Shown here: positions 26,488 through 34,908 of the stretch, one piece after another | How positions within the stretch are numbered: position 1 is the stretch's first letter | Layout of the letters: every line of letters begins with the position of its first letter | From: Clostridiales bacterium | GTDB taxonomy: Bacteria; Bacillota; Clostridia; Saccharofermentanales; Saccharofermentanaceae | Length of the DNA: 52,768 bases | Assembly (NCBI GenBank): GCA_017617295.1 | Contig: JAFZWN010000082.1 | Span: forward strand, 1 to 52,768 | Direction: 5' to 3' | Program-made: the position numbers and the translations under genes | Notes under the pieces: model-generated | Databases searched by the model: none | What the model was told of the DNA's origin: nothing | The model's input: only the letters and a program-made list of their open reading frames with translations

Positions 26488-26519
26488 ACAGATACCGATC
26501 CCTCCAATGGAGAGAGAAC

Positions 26520-28214
26520 ATGAGCAGATCAAGAAAGACACTGTTGATCATCCTTCTTATGATCCTGGCAATATCAGCCGCGGTCTTCTTTGCCATGAAG
26601 CCGCTGATCGGAAAAGGATTCGGGGACAGGGTACAGGCACGTGAGGGACTGATTCTTCAAAACGGCGAAAAAGTCGAGATCTCATGTCTTCGCAGTCAGC
26701 TGGTCTATATTGACGATGATACGTATGTGATCCTTATCAAGACTCCCGACAGCGAACGCCATTCTTTTATCATTCCTGTGACCGGTTACACTTCCGGCAT
26801 GGTATCTTCCCTGACCGATACGGGCGAAGATGACGGCACGGTCTCTATAAGGGGAACGGTCGTACAAACGACAGATGAACTCCGCACCCGTGTCGCAGAT
26901 ACATACAGCGATAAAGCCCAAAACTACCTGCCTGTCATTCGCGAAAGTTATGATGAATATATCGAAGAGGGATATTATACGCAGGAGGAGATTGATCTTA
27001 TAATATCCACTCTCGAACACAGAGCCTCCGATGAAGGTCATCTCGAGGTAATGGAGAACATGACGGACTATACGATCTCCGCTTATGACACGACGCCTTT
27101 TGTTATCGCAAGGATCATAGCAGCCATAGCCGGTTTCATAACGGTCATCGTTCTCATATATGCTCTTCTGGGGATAAAGATCAAAGGAAAGCATCTGGCA
27201 CTCGGCACGGTCATCCTTATACTGACAGCCGTCCTGGCGGCTGCCTTCATCCTCCGAAAGGACATCGCCACCATGATGTCTCTTAAGGAATACGCCCCCG
27301 GGCTTTACATGGCGAGGATGTCACACGATTATAAGCTTGACGAGATCATCGGATATGAAGCCACATCGGAATCGGAAGTACTCAATGCCGTTTCGCAGGA
27401 GCTGTTCTTTCATGTCCCCCTGTCGGTCAATCTCGATACTTTCGGCTGCAGTTCTTTTTCGGCGACCACACCTGACGGAACCCATATACTCGGACGTAAT
27501 TTCGATCTGACTCCTACTTCCGGGACCGTCATCTATGCTACGCCAGAAAACGGCTACAGATCGATCGGCGTATGCGATATGAGCGTTGTCAACCTGGCCG
27601 GAGAGGATGCGGTCTCTGACGTGGACTCCGCCATAGGACGTCTTTATTGCAGAGCTTTCCCGTATATAACTTTCGACGGGATGAATGAAGCGGGTCTCGG
27701 TATCTCGATCCTGAGTATCAGCGACGATCCTTCGCATCCCGATACGGATAAACCGGACATATATATGCTGACTGCCATAAGAGCCATCCTCGATACTTGC
27801 GCGGATGTGGATGAAGCCGTTACCCTTCTCGATTCCTATGACGTTCATTCCATGGCCTTTATGAACTATCACCTCTTCATCACGGACCGTAACGGCGATT
27901 CCGTTGTTGCCGAGTGGATCGAAAACGAGATGAATATCATCCGGACAACTTATGTGACAAACTTCTATCTGTCGGATCCTGACGCACCTCACGATTGCGA
28001 CAGATATGACCGCCTGGAAGAAGTCCTCGGGGAGAAGAACGGGATCCTTACGATAGATGAAGCAATGACACTCCTGTCGGAAGCGGCGCAATACGATGAC
28101 AGTTCAGTCGCCACGAGATGGTCCTGCGTTTATGATCTGGATAATTTCAGGCTGTATATAGTATCCGGGAGAGACTGGAACAATGTTTACGAGATAACAC
28201 CGGATTCGTTCTGA
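26520..28214 (+). CDS. Membrane protein fused to a choloylglycine-hydrolase-like Ntn amidase
   Basis: 564 residues. Residues 7-26 are a membrane anchor; an outer segment follows; at least two more membrane segments lie at about 200-250. From Cys310 the sequence follows the bile salt hydrolase / penicillin V acylase family: GCSSFSATTPDGTHILGRNF has the nucleophile Cys and the Arg-Asn-x-Asp pair, GMNEAGLGISIL matches the oxyanion Asn region, TNFY the second conserved Asn, and HLFITDRNGDSVVAEW the central strand. In classical members Cys is residue 2 and is freed by Met removal or a short propeptide cut. Here 309 residues, including membrane segments, precede it, so autocleavage would be needed for activity. 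The substrate could be any linear amide, not only bile salts. GGAGAG precedes the ATG. Confidence 0.82.
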   Translation: MSRSRKTLLIILLMILAISAAVFFAMKPLIGKGFGDRVQAREGLILQNGEKVEISCLRSQLVYIDDDTYVILIKTPDSERHSFIIPVTGYTSGMVSSLTDTGEDDGTVSIRGTVVQTTDELRTRVADTYSDKAQNYLPVIRESYDEYIEEGYYTQEEIDLIISTLEHRASDEGHLEVMENMTDYTISAYDTTPFVIARIIAAIAGFITVIVLIYALLGIKIKGKHLALGTVILILTAVLAAAFILRKDIATMMSLKEYAPGLYMARMSHDYKLDEIIGYEATSESEVLNAVSQELFFHVPLSVNLDTFGCSSFSATTPDGTHILGRNFDLTPTSGTVIYATPENGYRSIGVCDMSVVNLAGEDAVSDVDSAIGRLYCRAFPYITFDGMNEAGLGISILSISDDPSHPDTDKPDIYMLTAIRAILDTCADVDEAVTLLDSYDVHSMAFMNYHLFITDRNGDSVVAEWIENEMNIIRTTYVTNFYLSDPDAPHDCDRYDRLEEVLGEKNGILTIDEAMTLLSEAAQYDDSSVATRWSCVYDLDNFRLYIVSGRDWNNVYEITPDSF

Positions 28215-28275
28215 AATTAAAGGGTCTTCACGTTTTTGAAACCGGACTTATCAGCAGGTAACGAAGAAAAGAATA

Positions 28276-29571
28276 TTATCTCTTGATCTGCCATTGCCAG
28301 GAAGATCCCAGGAAAGATCTCGCTTCTTCTATGGAATAGTCCAGTCCGAAGTCACTGTTTGTCAGTATCACGATATATCTGTCCTCTTCCGGCTCGAGCA
28401 CATAAAGGCTCTGAAATCCGGGATTGATACCTGAATGCCAATAAGTCGTGCTGCCGTTTTCAGTTTCTATGGCGACCCCCAGGCCCCAGCTGTTATTATC
28501 ATCGATCAAGACGGCAGGGGCGAACATGCTTCCCATAGCATCATCAGGATCTTTGGCTCTTTCCATAAGTTCGTTACAGAATATAGCCATGTCATGAGCC
28601 GTGGACCTGAACGAATAGGCACAGTTGGCCTGCTTGGCGATAAGATCGTTCGTTACGGGTATGCTTACCGGAAGAATAAAGCCCGCGGCAAATACTGCAA
28701 CGGTTAATAGCGGCACGGAAAGGTAAAACAGCTTAGTATGCTTCTTTACCATAAAGAGCGCAGCCCCGCAGATCCCGAAGAAGATAAGGAACAGAACAAA
28801 GACTTTCGAGACAAAAATGAATAACAGGAAGACCGTGTTTATCACGCCTGCTGCGAGATAGCAGATAACAAACGCCTTCCTGAACTTAAACTTAGTTATC
28901 TTACAGATGACTGCCGCGGGGATAATGAGCACGATAAGCGAGAGCACAAATATCAGCATCGAATACAGTACTGCATTACCGGCATTCATGTAAGGAGTGA
29001 TCGTCTTCGTGCTTTCGAAGGTACTGTTCTCCATTCGAAGAGGCCCGAACACATAATTCGCCGCTGCCTGATCCATCGTCATTCCGCTTGCATTCTCGAT
29101 CACATTCTGAAGGTATATATATCCCACGCCGGAATAACGGAACTGTTCACCCGGATCCGTATAGATCTTCTTATCGATACCGAGTTCATAGCTCGGCGAG
29201 AAGCCGGCGGTATGGCACAGGAGCTGCCTAAGCGTGATATCCTTCATCCTCGGATCGGTCGTTTTAAGTTCCTCATCCAGATAAGGATATATACTCTCAT
29301 CGAGATCCAGTATCCCTTCATCCGCCATTTTTAGCGCTACATATGCAGCCACGGTCTTACCGTTGGAACCGAGTTCGAATACTGTATCCTCATCTGTTCC
29401 TTCACCGACGCAGATATATTCGACAGAACCTCCGTCGCTTCTTACGGTCACGCTGTTACGGATACCGTATTTTTCTTCAGGCGCTCCTCCCGCTTTTCCG
29501 CTGCATGCGCAGAATAAAAAAACGGTCAGAAGAGCAGCGGTCACAACAGATAATCTTATCAACTTTCTCAT
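28276..29571 (-). CDS. Lipoprotein serine hydrolase (class C beta-lactamase fold) split by a four-segment membrane insertion
   Basis: 431 residues. A signal peptide ends in a lipobox with Cys23. The beta-lactamase / penicillin-binding fold shows Ser69-x-x-Lys72 (LGSNGKT), Tyr146-Ser-Gly (FRYSGVGY) and His379-Ser-Gly (WHSGINPGF), so the catalytic set is complete. Between FGPLRMENSTF and YSFRSTAHDMA, which are neighbours in normal family members, about 115 residues are inserted (about 197-312) and hold four hydrophobic segments. An even number of segments returns the chain to the outer face, so both halves can meet outside. It starts one base after the TetR stop and should be controlled by that regulator. 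Likely roles are peptidoglycan or D-amino-acid peptide hydrolysis or drug resistance; none is proven. Confidence 0.85.
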   Translation of the reverse strand: MRKLIRLSVVTAALLTVFLFCACSGKAGGAPEEKYGIRNSVTVRSDGGSVEYICVGEGTDEDTVFELGSNGKTVAAYVALKMADEGILDLDESIYPYLDEELKTTDPRMKDITLRQLLCHTAGFSPSYELGIDKKIYTDPGEQFRYSGVGYIYLQNVIENASGMTMDQAAANYVFGPLRMENSTFESTKTITPYMNAGNAVLYSMLIFVLSLIVLIIPAAVICKITKFKFRKAFVICYLAAGVINTVFLLFIFVSKVFVLFLIFFGICGAALFMVKKHTKLFYLSVPLLTVAVFAAGFILPVSIPVTNDLIAKQANCAYSFRSTAHDMAIFCNELMERAKDPDDAMGSMFAPAVLIDDNNSWGLGVAIETENGSTTYWHSGINPGFQSLYVLEPEEDRYIVILTNSDFGLDYSIEEARSFLGSSWQWQIKR

Positions 29572-29572
29572 C

Positions 29573-30229
29573 TCATACCCCCAAAAGTTTCAATGTGCTT
29601 ATATATAGACACGAGATCAGTCTTTTCTCGTCCAGCTCCGTTATCTCCTCAGTCTGTACACTGTAACATCTGTTAAGCGTCACATCCCTTATGATCCCGT
29701 CAAAAGACGAGACGACAAACTTTATGATATCGTCCACGGGAACAACCGGCTCGAAATACCCTGATGCCGCACCCGTGACGATCAGCTCCGCCATTTTCGA
29801 AGCCAGGTACGGGAACACTGGAACTGCTCTGGTCTCGCCGTTTATCTTCCTGTCTGCCTCAGGATCCTGGATACAGTAAGTCGCCAGTTCAAAAAGGATC
29901 TTGTTATAGCTTATGAGCATATCCGAGAAGAAACTTTCGGATATGCCGAAAAGCCGCTGCAGCTTGGTCTTGGGATCACTGTCGCCTGCCATGACCTGAT
30001 CGATCTTCGGGATCTGGTCTCCGACAAGATTGGCACGGTCGATCATAGAAGCATATACGGAACAGATATTGTTAAAATACTTATATACTCCGCCCTGGCT
30101 CCATCCCGTCTGCGCCACGATATCGGACATCGAGACTTCATATGCCGGCTTTCTTTTACACACTTCGAAAGCCGCATCCACTATCTCGTTTCTCTTCCCC
30201 TCCAGGTATTCCCTGCTGACTTTTGGCAT
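29573..30229 (-). CDS. TetR family transcriptional repressor
   Basis: 218 residues. The N-terminal TetR helix-turn-helix is clear (IVDAAFEVCKRKPAYEVSMS followed by IVAQTGWSQGGVYKYFNN, residues 15-55), followed by an all-helical ligand domain of normal length. GCAGGAGAG lies eight bases before the ATG. The gene is followed after one base by the membrane-split serine hydrolase, and a perfect 14-base palindrome overlaps its own promoter just upstream. This is the standard arrangement of an autoregulated repressor with its target operon. The inducer is unknown but may be a cell-wall-active compound, given the target. Confidence 0.93.
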   Translation of the reverse strand: MPKVSREYLEGKRNEIVDAAFEVCKRKPAYEVSMSDIVAQTGWSQGGVYKYFNNICSVYASMIDRANLVGDQIPKIDQVMAGDSDPKTKLQRLFGISESFFSDMLISYNKILFELATYCIQDPEADRKINGETRAVPVFPYLASKMAELIVTGAASGYFEPVVPVDDIIKFVVSSFDGIIRDVTLNRCYSVQTEEITELDEKRLISCLYISTLKLLGV

Positions 30230-30246
30230 GTTTTATACTCTCCTGC

Positions 30247-30278
30247 AAATAAAAACGACAGTATTGTCGTTTTTATTT
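30247..30278 (-). promoter_or_regulatory. TetR operator palindrome
   Basis: Fourteen-base arms at 30247-30260 and 30265-30278 are perfect reverse complements around GTAT; the core is CGACA and TGTCG. It overlaps the -10 box at 30276-30281 and the likely transcription start, so binding would block the promoter. Confidence 0.85.
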
Positions 30279-30305
30279 ATATCACACCAAAGAAGCCGGA
30301 GTCAA
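30276..30305 (-). promoter_or_regulatory. Promoter of the TetR / serine hydrolase operon
   Basis: Minus-strand TTGACT (30305-30300) and TATAAA (30281-30276) with an 18-base spacer. The -10 box overlaps the operator palindrome. Confidence 0.8.
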
Positions 30306-30316
30306 CCTCCGGCTTC
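30292..30316 (-). terminator. Possible terminator of the 30380-31102 phosphoesterase gene
   Basis: GAAGCCGGA (30292-30300) and TCCGGCTTC (30308-30316) form a nine-base stem around seven bases; the minus-strand tail is TTTGG. The TetR promoter -35 lies in and beside the loop, so the stem may serve both roles or neither. Confidence 0.5.
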
Positions 30317-30379
30317 AGTTCTAAAAAAATATAAACCTGCTGTGAGAATACCGTGGCGGCAGTCAGGACCGGTATCCGG

Positions 30380-31102
30380 TCATCTGCTGTAAACACCCGT
30401 AAGCACTTCATTCTTGTATGATTCCCTGCGGGGCAATCCCGGATACTTATCCGCTATGGAAGCGGCAAGCTTGTTATCATAAGGAATGCTCAGAAAAGTA
30501 AAATCCAGAGGCGCAGGTTCCTTCCCGCCGGGGATCCCCTCTATAACAAGGGCATGACATCTGGTAAGTCCCAGAGAATTACCAACGCTTCCGGTATTGA
30601 TGGCATAACCCAGATCCATCTCACGAAGATACGGTGTGTGGCAATCCGCACAGATAAAGCCTCCGTGAAGCTTTCCTTTTGTATCGGTAAAGCCGGGACG
30701 GAACTCATCCATACTCAGATAAGGATGGTAGTTGATATCGACCGGTCTTCCGTGCAAGAGCCGGAAATCGATCCCGCTTATAAGGATCTCGGCTTCGGTC
30801 GGCAATGACTCTATCCAATCGATCCTTTCCTTCCCGAGCTGGTCCCAATAGAAAGAATTATCTTCATGACCGGGAGGACAATCATGTGACCATTCGGCAA
30901 TAAGAAGGTCCCAGTTTCCTGCCAGAAAGTGATCGCAGTGATCACGCACCCAATCCAGGGTCTGATCGTTTTCGGGACCCTTACCGACTGCATCTCCCAG
31001 GAACCATATCTCATCAGGGCGTATCTTATCGATCTCCTTCTGCAGCGCCAGCGTGGCGGGCATATTACCGTGCAGATCCGCCAAAAACATTATCTTCGAC
31101 AT
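30380..31102 (-). CDS. Metallophosphoesterase (calcineurin-like, YfcE/serine phosphatase type)
   Basis: 240 residues. Metal-binding motifs run in order: ADLHGN near residue 9, GDAVGKGPEN near 37, AGNWD near 61, a central LLHGRP, and a last motif where most relatives read C-G-H-T-H-x-P but this one reads CADCHTPY. The metal-binding His of GH therefore appears as Asp, with the second His kept. INTGSVG after it is typical of the family. The enzyme may hydrolyse phosphodiesters or dinucleoside polyphosphates; the altered motif makes the substrate uncertain. AAGGAG precedes the ATG. It appears to be a single-gene unit. Confidence 0.85.
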   Translation of the reverse strand: MSKIMFLADLHGNMPATLALQKEIDKIRPDEIWFLGDAVGKGPENDQTLDWVRDHCDHFLAGNWDLLIAEWSHDCPPGHEDNSFYWDQLGKERIDWIESLPTEAEILISGIDFRLLHGRPVDINYHPYLSMDEFRPGFTDTKGKLHGGFICADCHTPYLREMDLGYAINTGSVGNSLGLTRCHALVIEGIPGGKEPAPLDFTFLSIPYDNKLAASIADKYPGLPRRESYKNEVLTGVYSR

Positions 31103-31177
31103 AATACCTGTCTCCTTTTTCCTTAAGTGACCGGAAGGATTTCTCCCGGAATCATTATTTGCACAGAACGGGCGATA

Positions 31178-31744
31178 TTACAGCCTCTTACGCGGCTCGC
31201 CCCATGCCCCGAGGTTACTGCCGTCGTTACCGAGATATGTCCTGGCGGTAGTCCTGACCGGGGCTATACTTGAGAGCTTTTTATCCACGCTCTCATCAGA
31301 CGATAAAGACTCGTCCTGAAGAACGTTTCTGATCTTACAGAGGATGACCTCGCCGTCATGCTTCTGTATAAGATCCGTTACTTCCAGCTCAAAGTTGACC
31401 GGAGAATCATTAAGGATCGGAACATCTAATACTGCACCCTTTCCTATATCCAGATCTATCTTCATCTTGTCAGGATCACTGCCGCTCGTATTGCCCAGAT
31501 GATCCGCCACAGCCAGGAGTTTCTCCGTAACAAGATTGGCGGAAAAGATCTTGGAACGCTCAATGTTCTCCCTGGTAGTCTTGTTGCCGCCGATACAGCA
31601 CATCACGCCCAGCTCTCCGTCCCAGATATAACTGAACCAGCAGAACAGCCCGAAATCAGGATTGCCATTCTCATCATATGTGCCGTATAGAAACAGCGTC
31701 TGTGGACAGTAATCGTTATTTGGTCTTAAACTGATCTTTCCCAT
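31178..31744 (-). CDS. Flavin reductase family protein (FMN-binding split barrel)
   Basis: 188 residues, cytoplasmic. It follows the flavin-reductase-like pattern: an N-terminal strand PQTLFLYGTYDENGNPDFGL, a central FSYIWDGELGVMCCIGGNK that lines the FMN site, KTTRENIERSKIFSANLVTE, and a C-terminal VILCKIRNVLQDES. Members reduce free flavin or act as flavoproteins on quinones or nitro compounds. AGGAGG lies six bases before the ATG. A promoter with an embedded inverted repeat precedes it. Confidence 0.88.
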   Translation of the reverse strand: MGKISLRPNNDYCPQTLFLYGTYDENGNPDFGLFCWFSYIWDGELGVMCCIGGNKTTRENIERSKIFSANLVTEKLLAVADHLGNTSGSDPDKMKIDLDIGKGAVLDVPILNDSPVNFELEVTDLIQKHDGEVILCKIRNVLQDESLSSDESVDKKLSSIAPVRTTARTYLGNDGSNLGAWGEPRKRL

Positions 31745-31768
31745 ATTGACCTCCTGCAGGTTTTATAG

Positions 31769-31789
31769 TACTGATCTATTATATCAGTA
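31769..31789 (-). promoter_or_regulatory. Promoter region of the flavin reductase gene with an inverted repeat
   Basis: TACTGAT (31769-31775) and ATCAGTA (31783-31789) form a seven-base inverted repeat around CTATTAT. A consensus -10 TATAAT (31783-31778 on minus) lies inside it. No clear -35 is spaced correctly, so an activator may be used. Confidence 0.55.
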
Positions 31790-31880
31790 ACATTAACCGG
31801 TTTAGCAGGTCAAAAGACTTGACGTCAGAGAGCATGCCGGCCGATGCATTAAAATACCGGAAAGAGGCCGTTTTCTGTTA

Positions 31881-34781
31881 TCACGACCTGTAGGTCGGCT
31901 TGGGTCCCAGATAAGACTTCGGGATATTCACGCCCTCTTCACAGATGACGATCTTCGAAAGGACAAGATTAGGATCTACCGCATGGATGTTTAAGGTATT
32001 GACGCCTTCATCCAAAGTGACAGTAACCGTCGTCTTTCTGACATTATCAAGAACACCCTGTGACCAGTACGGATTGCCGTCGCCTACGGCGAATCCTTCG
32101 GGGATCATGTTGACCTTTTTGACCTTGCCGCCGTTAACGCTGATGCCGACCTGTATGGAAGGCTCGCGTCCGTAGGGATTACTCGGATTGGTGTAGAGTG
32201 TTACATCATATTTTCCGGCAGTGGGAACCGAGATCTTATATTCCAGATAAGGAGCATTCTTTACGCCAAAGATCTCATTCTGAGGATATGCCTTAAGTGC
32301 ATCTGCTCCGCGGCTGTGATCGGGGATCTTTCTGAAAGAAGCATTTTGAGGGGATGAGAAACATCTGCTGTATCCGCCGGCCGGGATCGATATGTAGTTC
32401 ATCCCGAAAGCATTCCCGTTTACCGACCTGTCGTGAATGTTTGCCTTGACAGTATCATCGCCGAACTCTTTCCTGCCGGTCCAGTGATATACCTTCTCCC
32501 CCTTAAATGCGGATTCCCTGTTGAACGGGACCTTGACAACAGCAAAGCCCTCAGGACTTCTAATACAGAATTCGACAGAATCGGTTCGCTTGATCGAAGA
32601 ACGGTCTATCCTGACCTTCAGTTCAGTCAGTGTATAAGGCCTGATAACGCCTTCTTCAGATGAAAATCTCAAGCCCTTGCCGGGATAATCGATACTGTAC
32701 TTAACCTTCTTATCACAGGCAGTACTGAGTAAGATCGAAGCCTCATCACAGGAAGGGTCGAGGAATGCATCCAGGACAAGAACACGTCCGGTCCAGAACT
32801 TGCCTTCAGTGCTCTGCCATGACCCCTTAACGCTTGCGACAAGCCTTTCTTTACTGCCCGGCTTAAACGTGCTTATTACGGGATACTTGCACTCCTCCTC
32901 GCACCAGTTGTTAAATCCGATGTGTTCGGATAAGCCCATGCCGTACCACTTTCCGCCGTGGATCGAGTGAAGCTCAGTGACTATCTTTTCGTCAAAAGCT
33001 ATGCATTCTTCAATCTTGCCCGCAAGTGTCATCGCATATGAACTTCCCATGTCACAGAACGCATGGTTCAATGTCGTGAGAAGCCACATCCTCTGTACGT
33101 TCAGATCCGCAGTCAGAGGAAGCCAGACAAGTTCATAGAAAGCGAACTGCTTATTGCCCTTTAACTTTCCGCGCATCTTATCGCACTTTTTCATCAGCAT
33201 ATCGATCTCATACAGAAGATCGAACGTCTCATTGTAATTAAACGCATCATATACCCGATCGTTCATGGCCTCGGTACGTCGCGCCGAAGTGATCCTCGTA
33301 TAGCCTCTCAGAAGTTCGCATATCACGCGCTTGTCCGAAGAAGAAATATCTGATCCGAACACTCTGTCCACAAGAAGCTTTGTGTATCTCTCCGGCGCAT
33401 CGGGATCAGCAGTCCCCCACCGGTCAAAGTCATAAGCCAGATCAAGGAAGAATGCCAGCGGATATTCATTGCTGAAGATATCACCGACGTTAACGATCCA
33501 CAGATCTCTTATCCCAAAATCGTAGGCAGTTGTCATCTGCTCCCAGGTCTTCGCGAGATGGGATGTATTGAACCATTCAAAAGAGATCGGAAGTCCGTGA
33601 TAATCAAAGTGATAGTACATTCCGTATCCGCCCTTATGCTTACGCATTTCCCCGGTCGGCACCGTACGGAGATTTCCGAAGTTATCATCACACAGCATCA
33701 GCGTAACGCCGTCAAGCTCGGGATCGCCCATGAGCCCCGGAGTCCTGTCGTCACCGTAGAAATACGGCTCGACTTCCTTATACAGGGCAAGCATGCGCGG
33801 TACTGAATCGAGATCCTTATTGACGTACTTTCTGATCAGCTTATTCTGGGTCTTCAATACTTTCCTGAGCAGATCGATATTATCCTTTAATGTCGCTTCC
33901 TTGCCCATGATCGCAGTATCAGCCTCGCCGCGCATGCCGACAGTGATCACGTTCTCGAACTTTCCGCTTCTTCTAAGACCGTCTTCCCAGAACCTCGTGA
34001 TACCCTTCTCGTTAGAAAGGAAATTCCATGCATCTCCATAGACCGATCCCGGACCTCTGACATGCTTATATTCCTCACCCTGCCTCAGGCACGGCTCGTG
34101 GTGGCTCATACCCATAACGACCCCCAGCTCATCGGCAAGCTCGGCATTGGCGAGCCCCGGTCCGTCTTCGGGGAAGATCTCGGCCCACATGGCGGGCCAC
34201 AGATAATTGCCCTTAAGCCTTAAAAGCAGCTCGAAAACATGTTCATACATAGTAACGTTGAAACCGCCGTAATTATGCATGCAGAAATTACCGAACGCAG
34301 GCCACTCATCGTTTATGAAAAAACCTCTGTACTTAACGGAAGGCTCCTTGGATATCAGGCAGAAACCGGACGGTATCTTATATTCCTTCATCTTCGGCGG
34401 TCTGATATCGAGCCAGTCGATAAAGGGAGATACGCCCAGCATCTCCGACAGCCTGAAAAGGCCGTAGATGGCTCCTCTCTTATCGCTTCCCGTTATCACC
34501 AGAGCAGAAGACCTGACTTCGATCTTATATACTTCACTCCTGCCTCTTATAGGAGCAGTATCGATACCGAGACCTTCGATCACCTTATCACCGGCAAGAC
34601 CGACATATATGGGGAAACTGCATGTGGAAGAATCAACAACAGAAGGTTCATGACCGAATACGGCCTTGATATCACCCGCGACTTTACAGGCGATCTTACG
34701 GACACCGCTCGGGGTATCCTTGCCGCAGACGATCTCGATATCCTTATTTCTGATCCCGGAAGATGAGAGTATATAACACAT
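31881..34781 (-). CDS. Glycoside hydrolase family 115, xylan alpha-glucuronidase
   Basis: 966 residues. Removes alpha-1,2-linked glucuronic or 4-O-methylglucuronic acid from xylan or xylo-oligosaccharides. Family blocks: YRGFFINDEWPAFGNF (about 150), LKGNYLWPAMWAEIFPEDGP (about 190), MGMSHHEPC (about 225), GMRGEADTAIMG (about 280) and a beta-rich C-terminal domain ending IHAVDPNLVLSKIVICEEG. An N-terminal Rossmann-like domain precedes the catalytic barrel, as usual. There is no signal peptide, so it works in the cytoplasm on imported oligosaccharides. AAGGGG lies eight bases before the ATG. It has its own promoter and no transporter or regulator next to it. Confidence 0.93.
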   Translation of the reverse strand: MCYILSSSGIRNKDIEIVCGKDTPSGVRKIACKVAGDIKAVFGHEPSVVDSSTCSFPIYVGLAGDKVIEGLGIDTAPIRGRSEVYKIEVRSSALVITGSDKRGAIYGLFRLSEMLGVSPFIDWLDIRPPKMKEYKIPSGFCLISKEPSVKYRGFFINDEWPAFGNFCMHNYGGFNVTMYEHVFELLLRLKGNYLWPAMWAEIFPEDGPGLANAELADELGVVMGMSHHEPCLRQGEEYKHVRGPGSVYGDAWNFLSNEKGITRFWEDGLRRSGKFENVITVGMRGEADTAIMGKEATLKDNIDLLRKVLKTQNKLIRKYVNKDLDSVPRMLALYKEVEPYFYGDDRTPGLMGDPELDGVTLMLCDDNFGNLRTVPTGEMRKHKGGYGMYYHFDYHGLPISFEWFNTSHLAKTWEQMTTAYDFGIRDLWIVNVGDIFSNEYPLAFFLDLAYDFDRWGTADPDAPERYTKLLVDRVFGSDISSSDKRVICELLRGYTRITSARRTEAMNDRVYDAFNYNETFDLLYEIDMLMKKCDKMRGKLKGNKQFAFYELVWLPLTADLNVQRMWLLTTLNHAFCDMGSSYAMTLAGKIEECIAFDEKIVTELHSIHGGKWYGMGLSEHIGFNNWCEEECKYPVISTFKPGSKERLVASVKGSWQSTEGKFWTGRVLVLDAFLDPSCDEASILLSTACDKKVKYSIDYPGKGLRFSSEEGVIRPYTLTELKVRIDRSSIKRTDSVEFCIRSPEGFAVVKVPFNRESAFKGEKVYHWTGRKEFGDDTVKANIHDRSVNGNAFGMNYISIPAGGYSRCFSSPQNASFRKIPDHSRGADALKAYPQNEIFGVKNAPYLEYKISVPTAGKYDVTLYTNPSNPYGREPSIQVGISVNGGKVKKVNMIPEGFAVGDGNPYWSQGVLDNVRKTTVTVTLDEGVNTLNIHAVDPNLVLSKIVICEEGVNIPKSYLGPKPTYRS

Positions 34782-34814
34782 GTTCAGATCCCCTTTACGT
34801 TTAACTTACATACA

Positions 34815-34843
34815 AGTATACATAACTTCGATAAGAATGGAAA
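34815..34843 (-). promoter_or_regulatory. Probable promoter of the GH115 gene
   Basis: Minus-strand TTTCCA (34843-34838) and TATACT (34820-34815) with a 17-base spacer, about 35 bases upstream of the start codon. Confidence 0.6.
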
Positions 34844-34848
34844 TATCT

Positions 34849-34879
34849 AAAAGGGGGCGCCTTTTTGACAGACGCCCCC
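34849..34879 (-). terminator. Rho-independent terminator of ppdK
   Basis: GGGGGCG (34853-34859) pairs with CGCCCCC (34873-34879), 30 bases past the ppdK stop. On the minus strand the stem is followed by TTTTAG. Confidence 0.8.
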
Positions 34880-34908
34880 CTTGCAGATCATTAAGATTTT
34901 TTTGCCGG

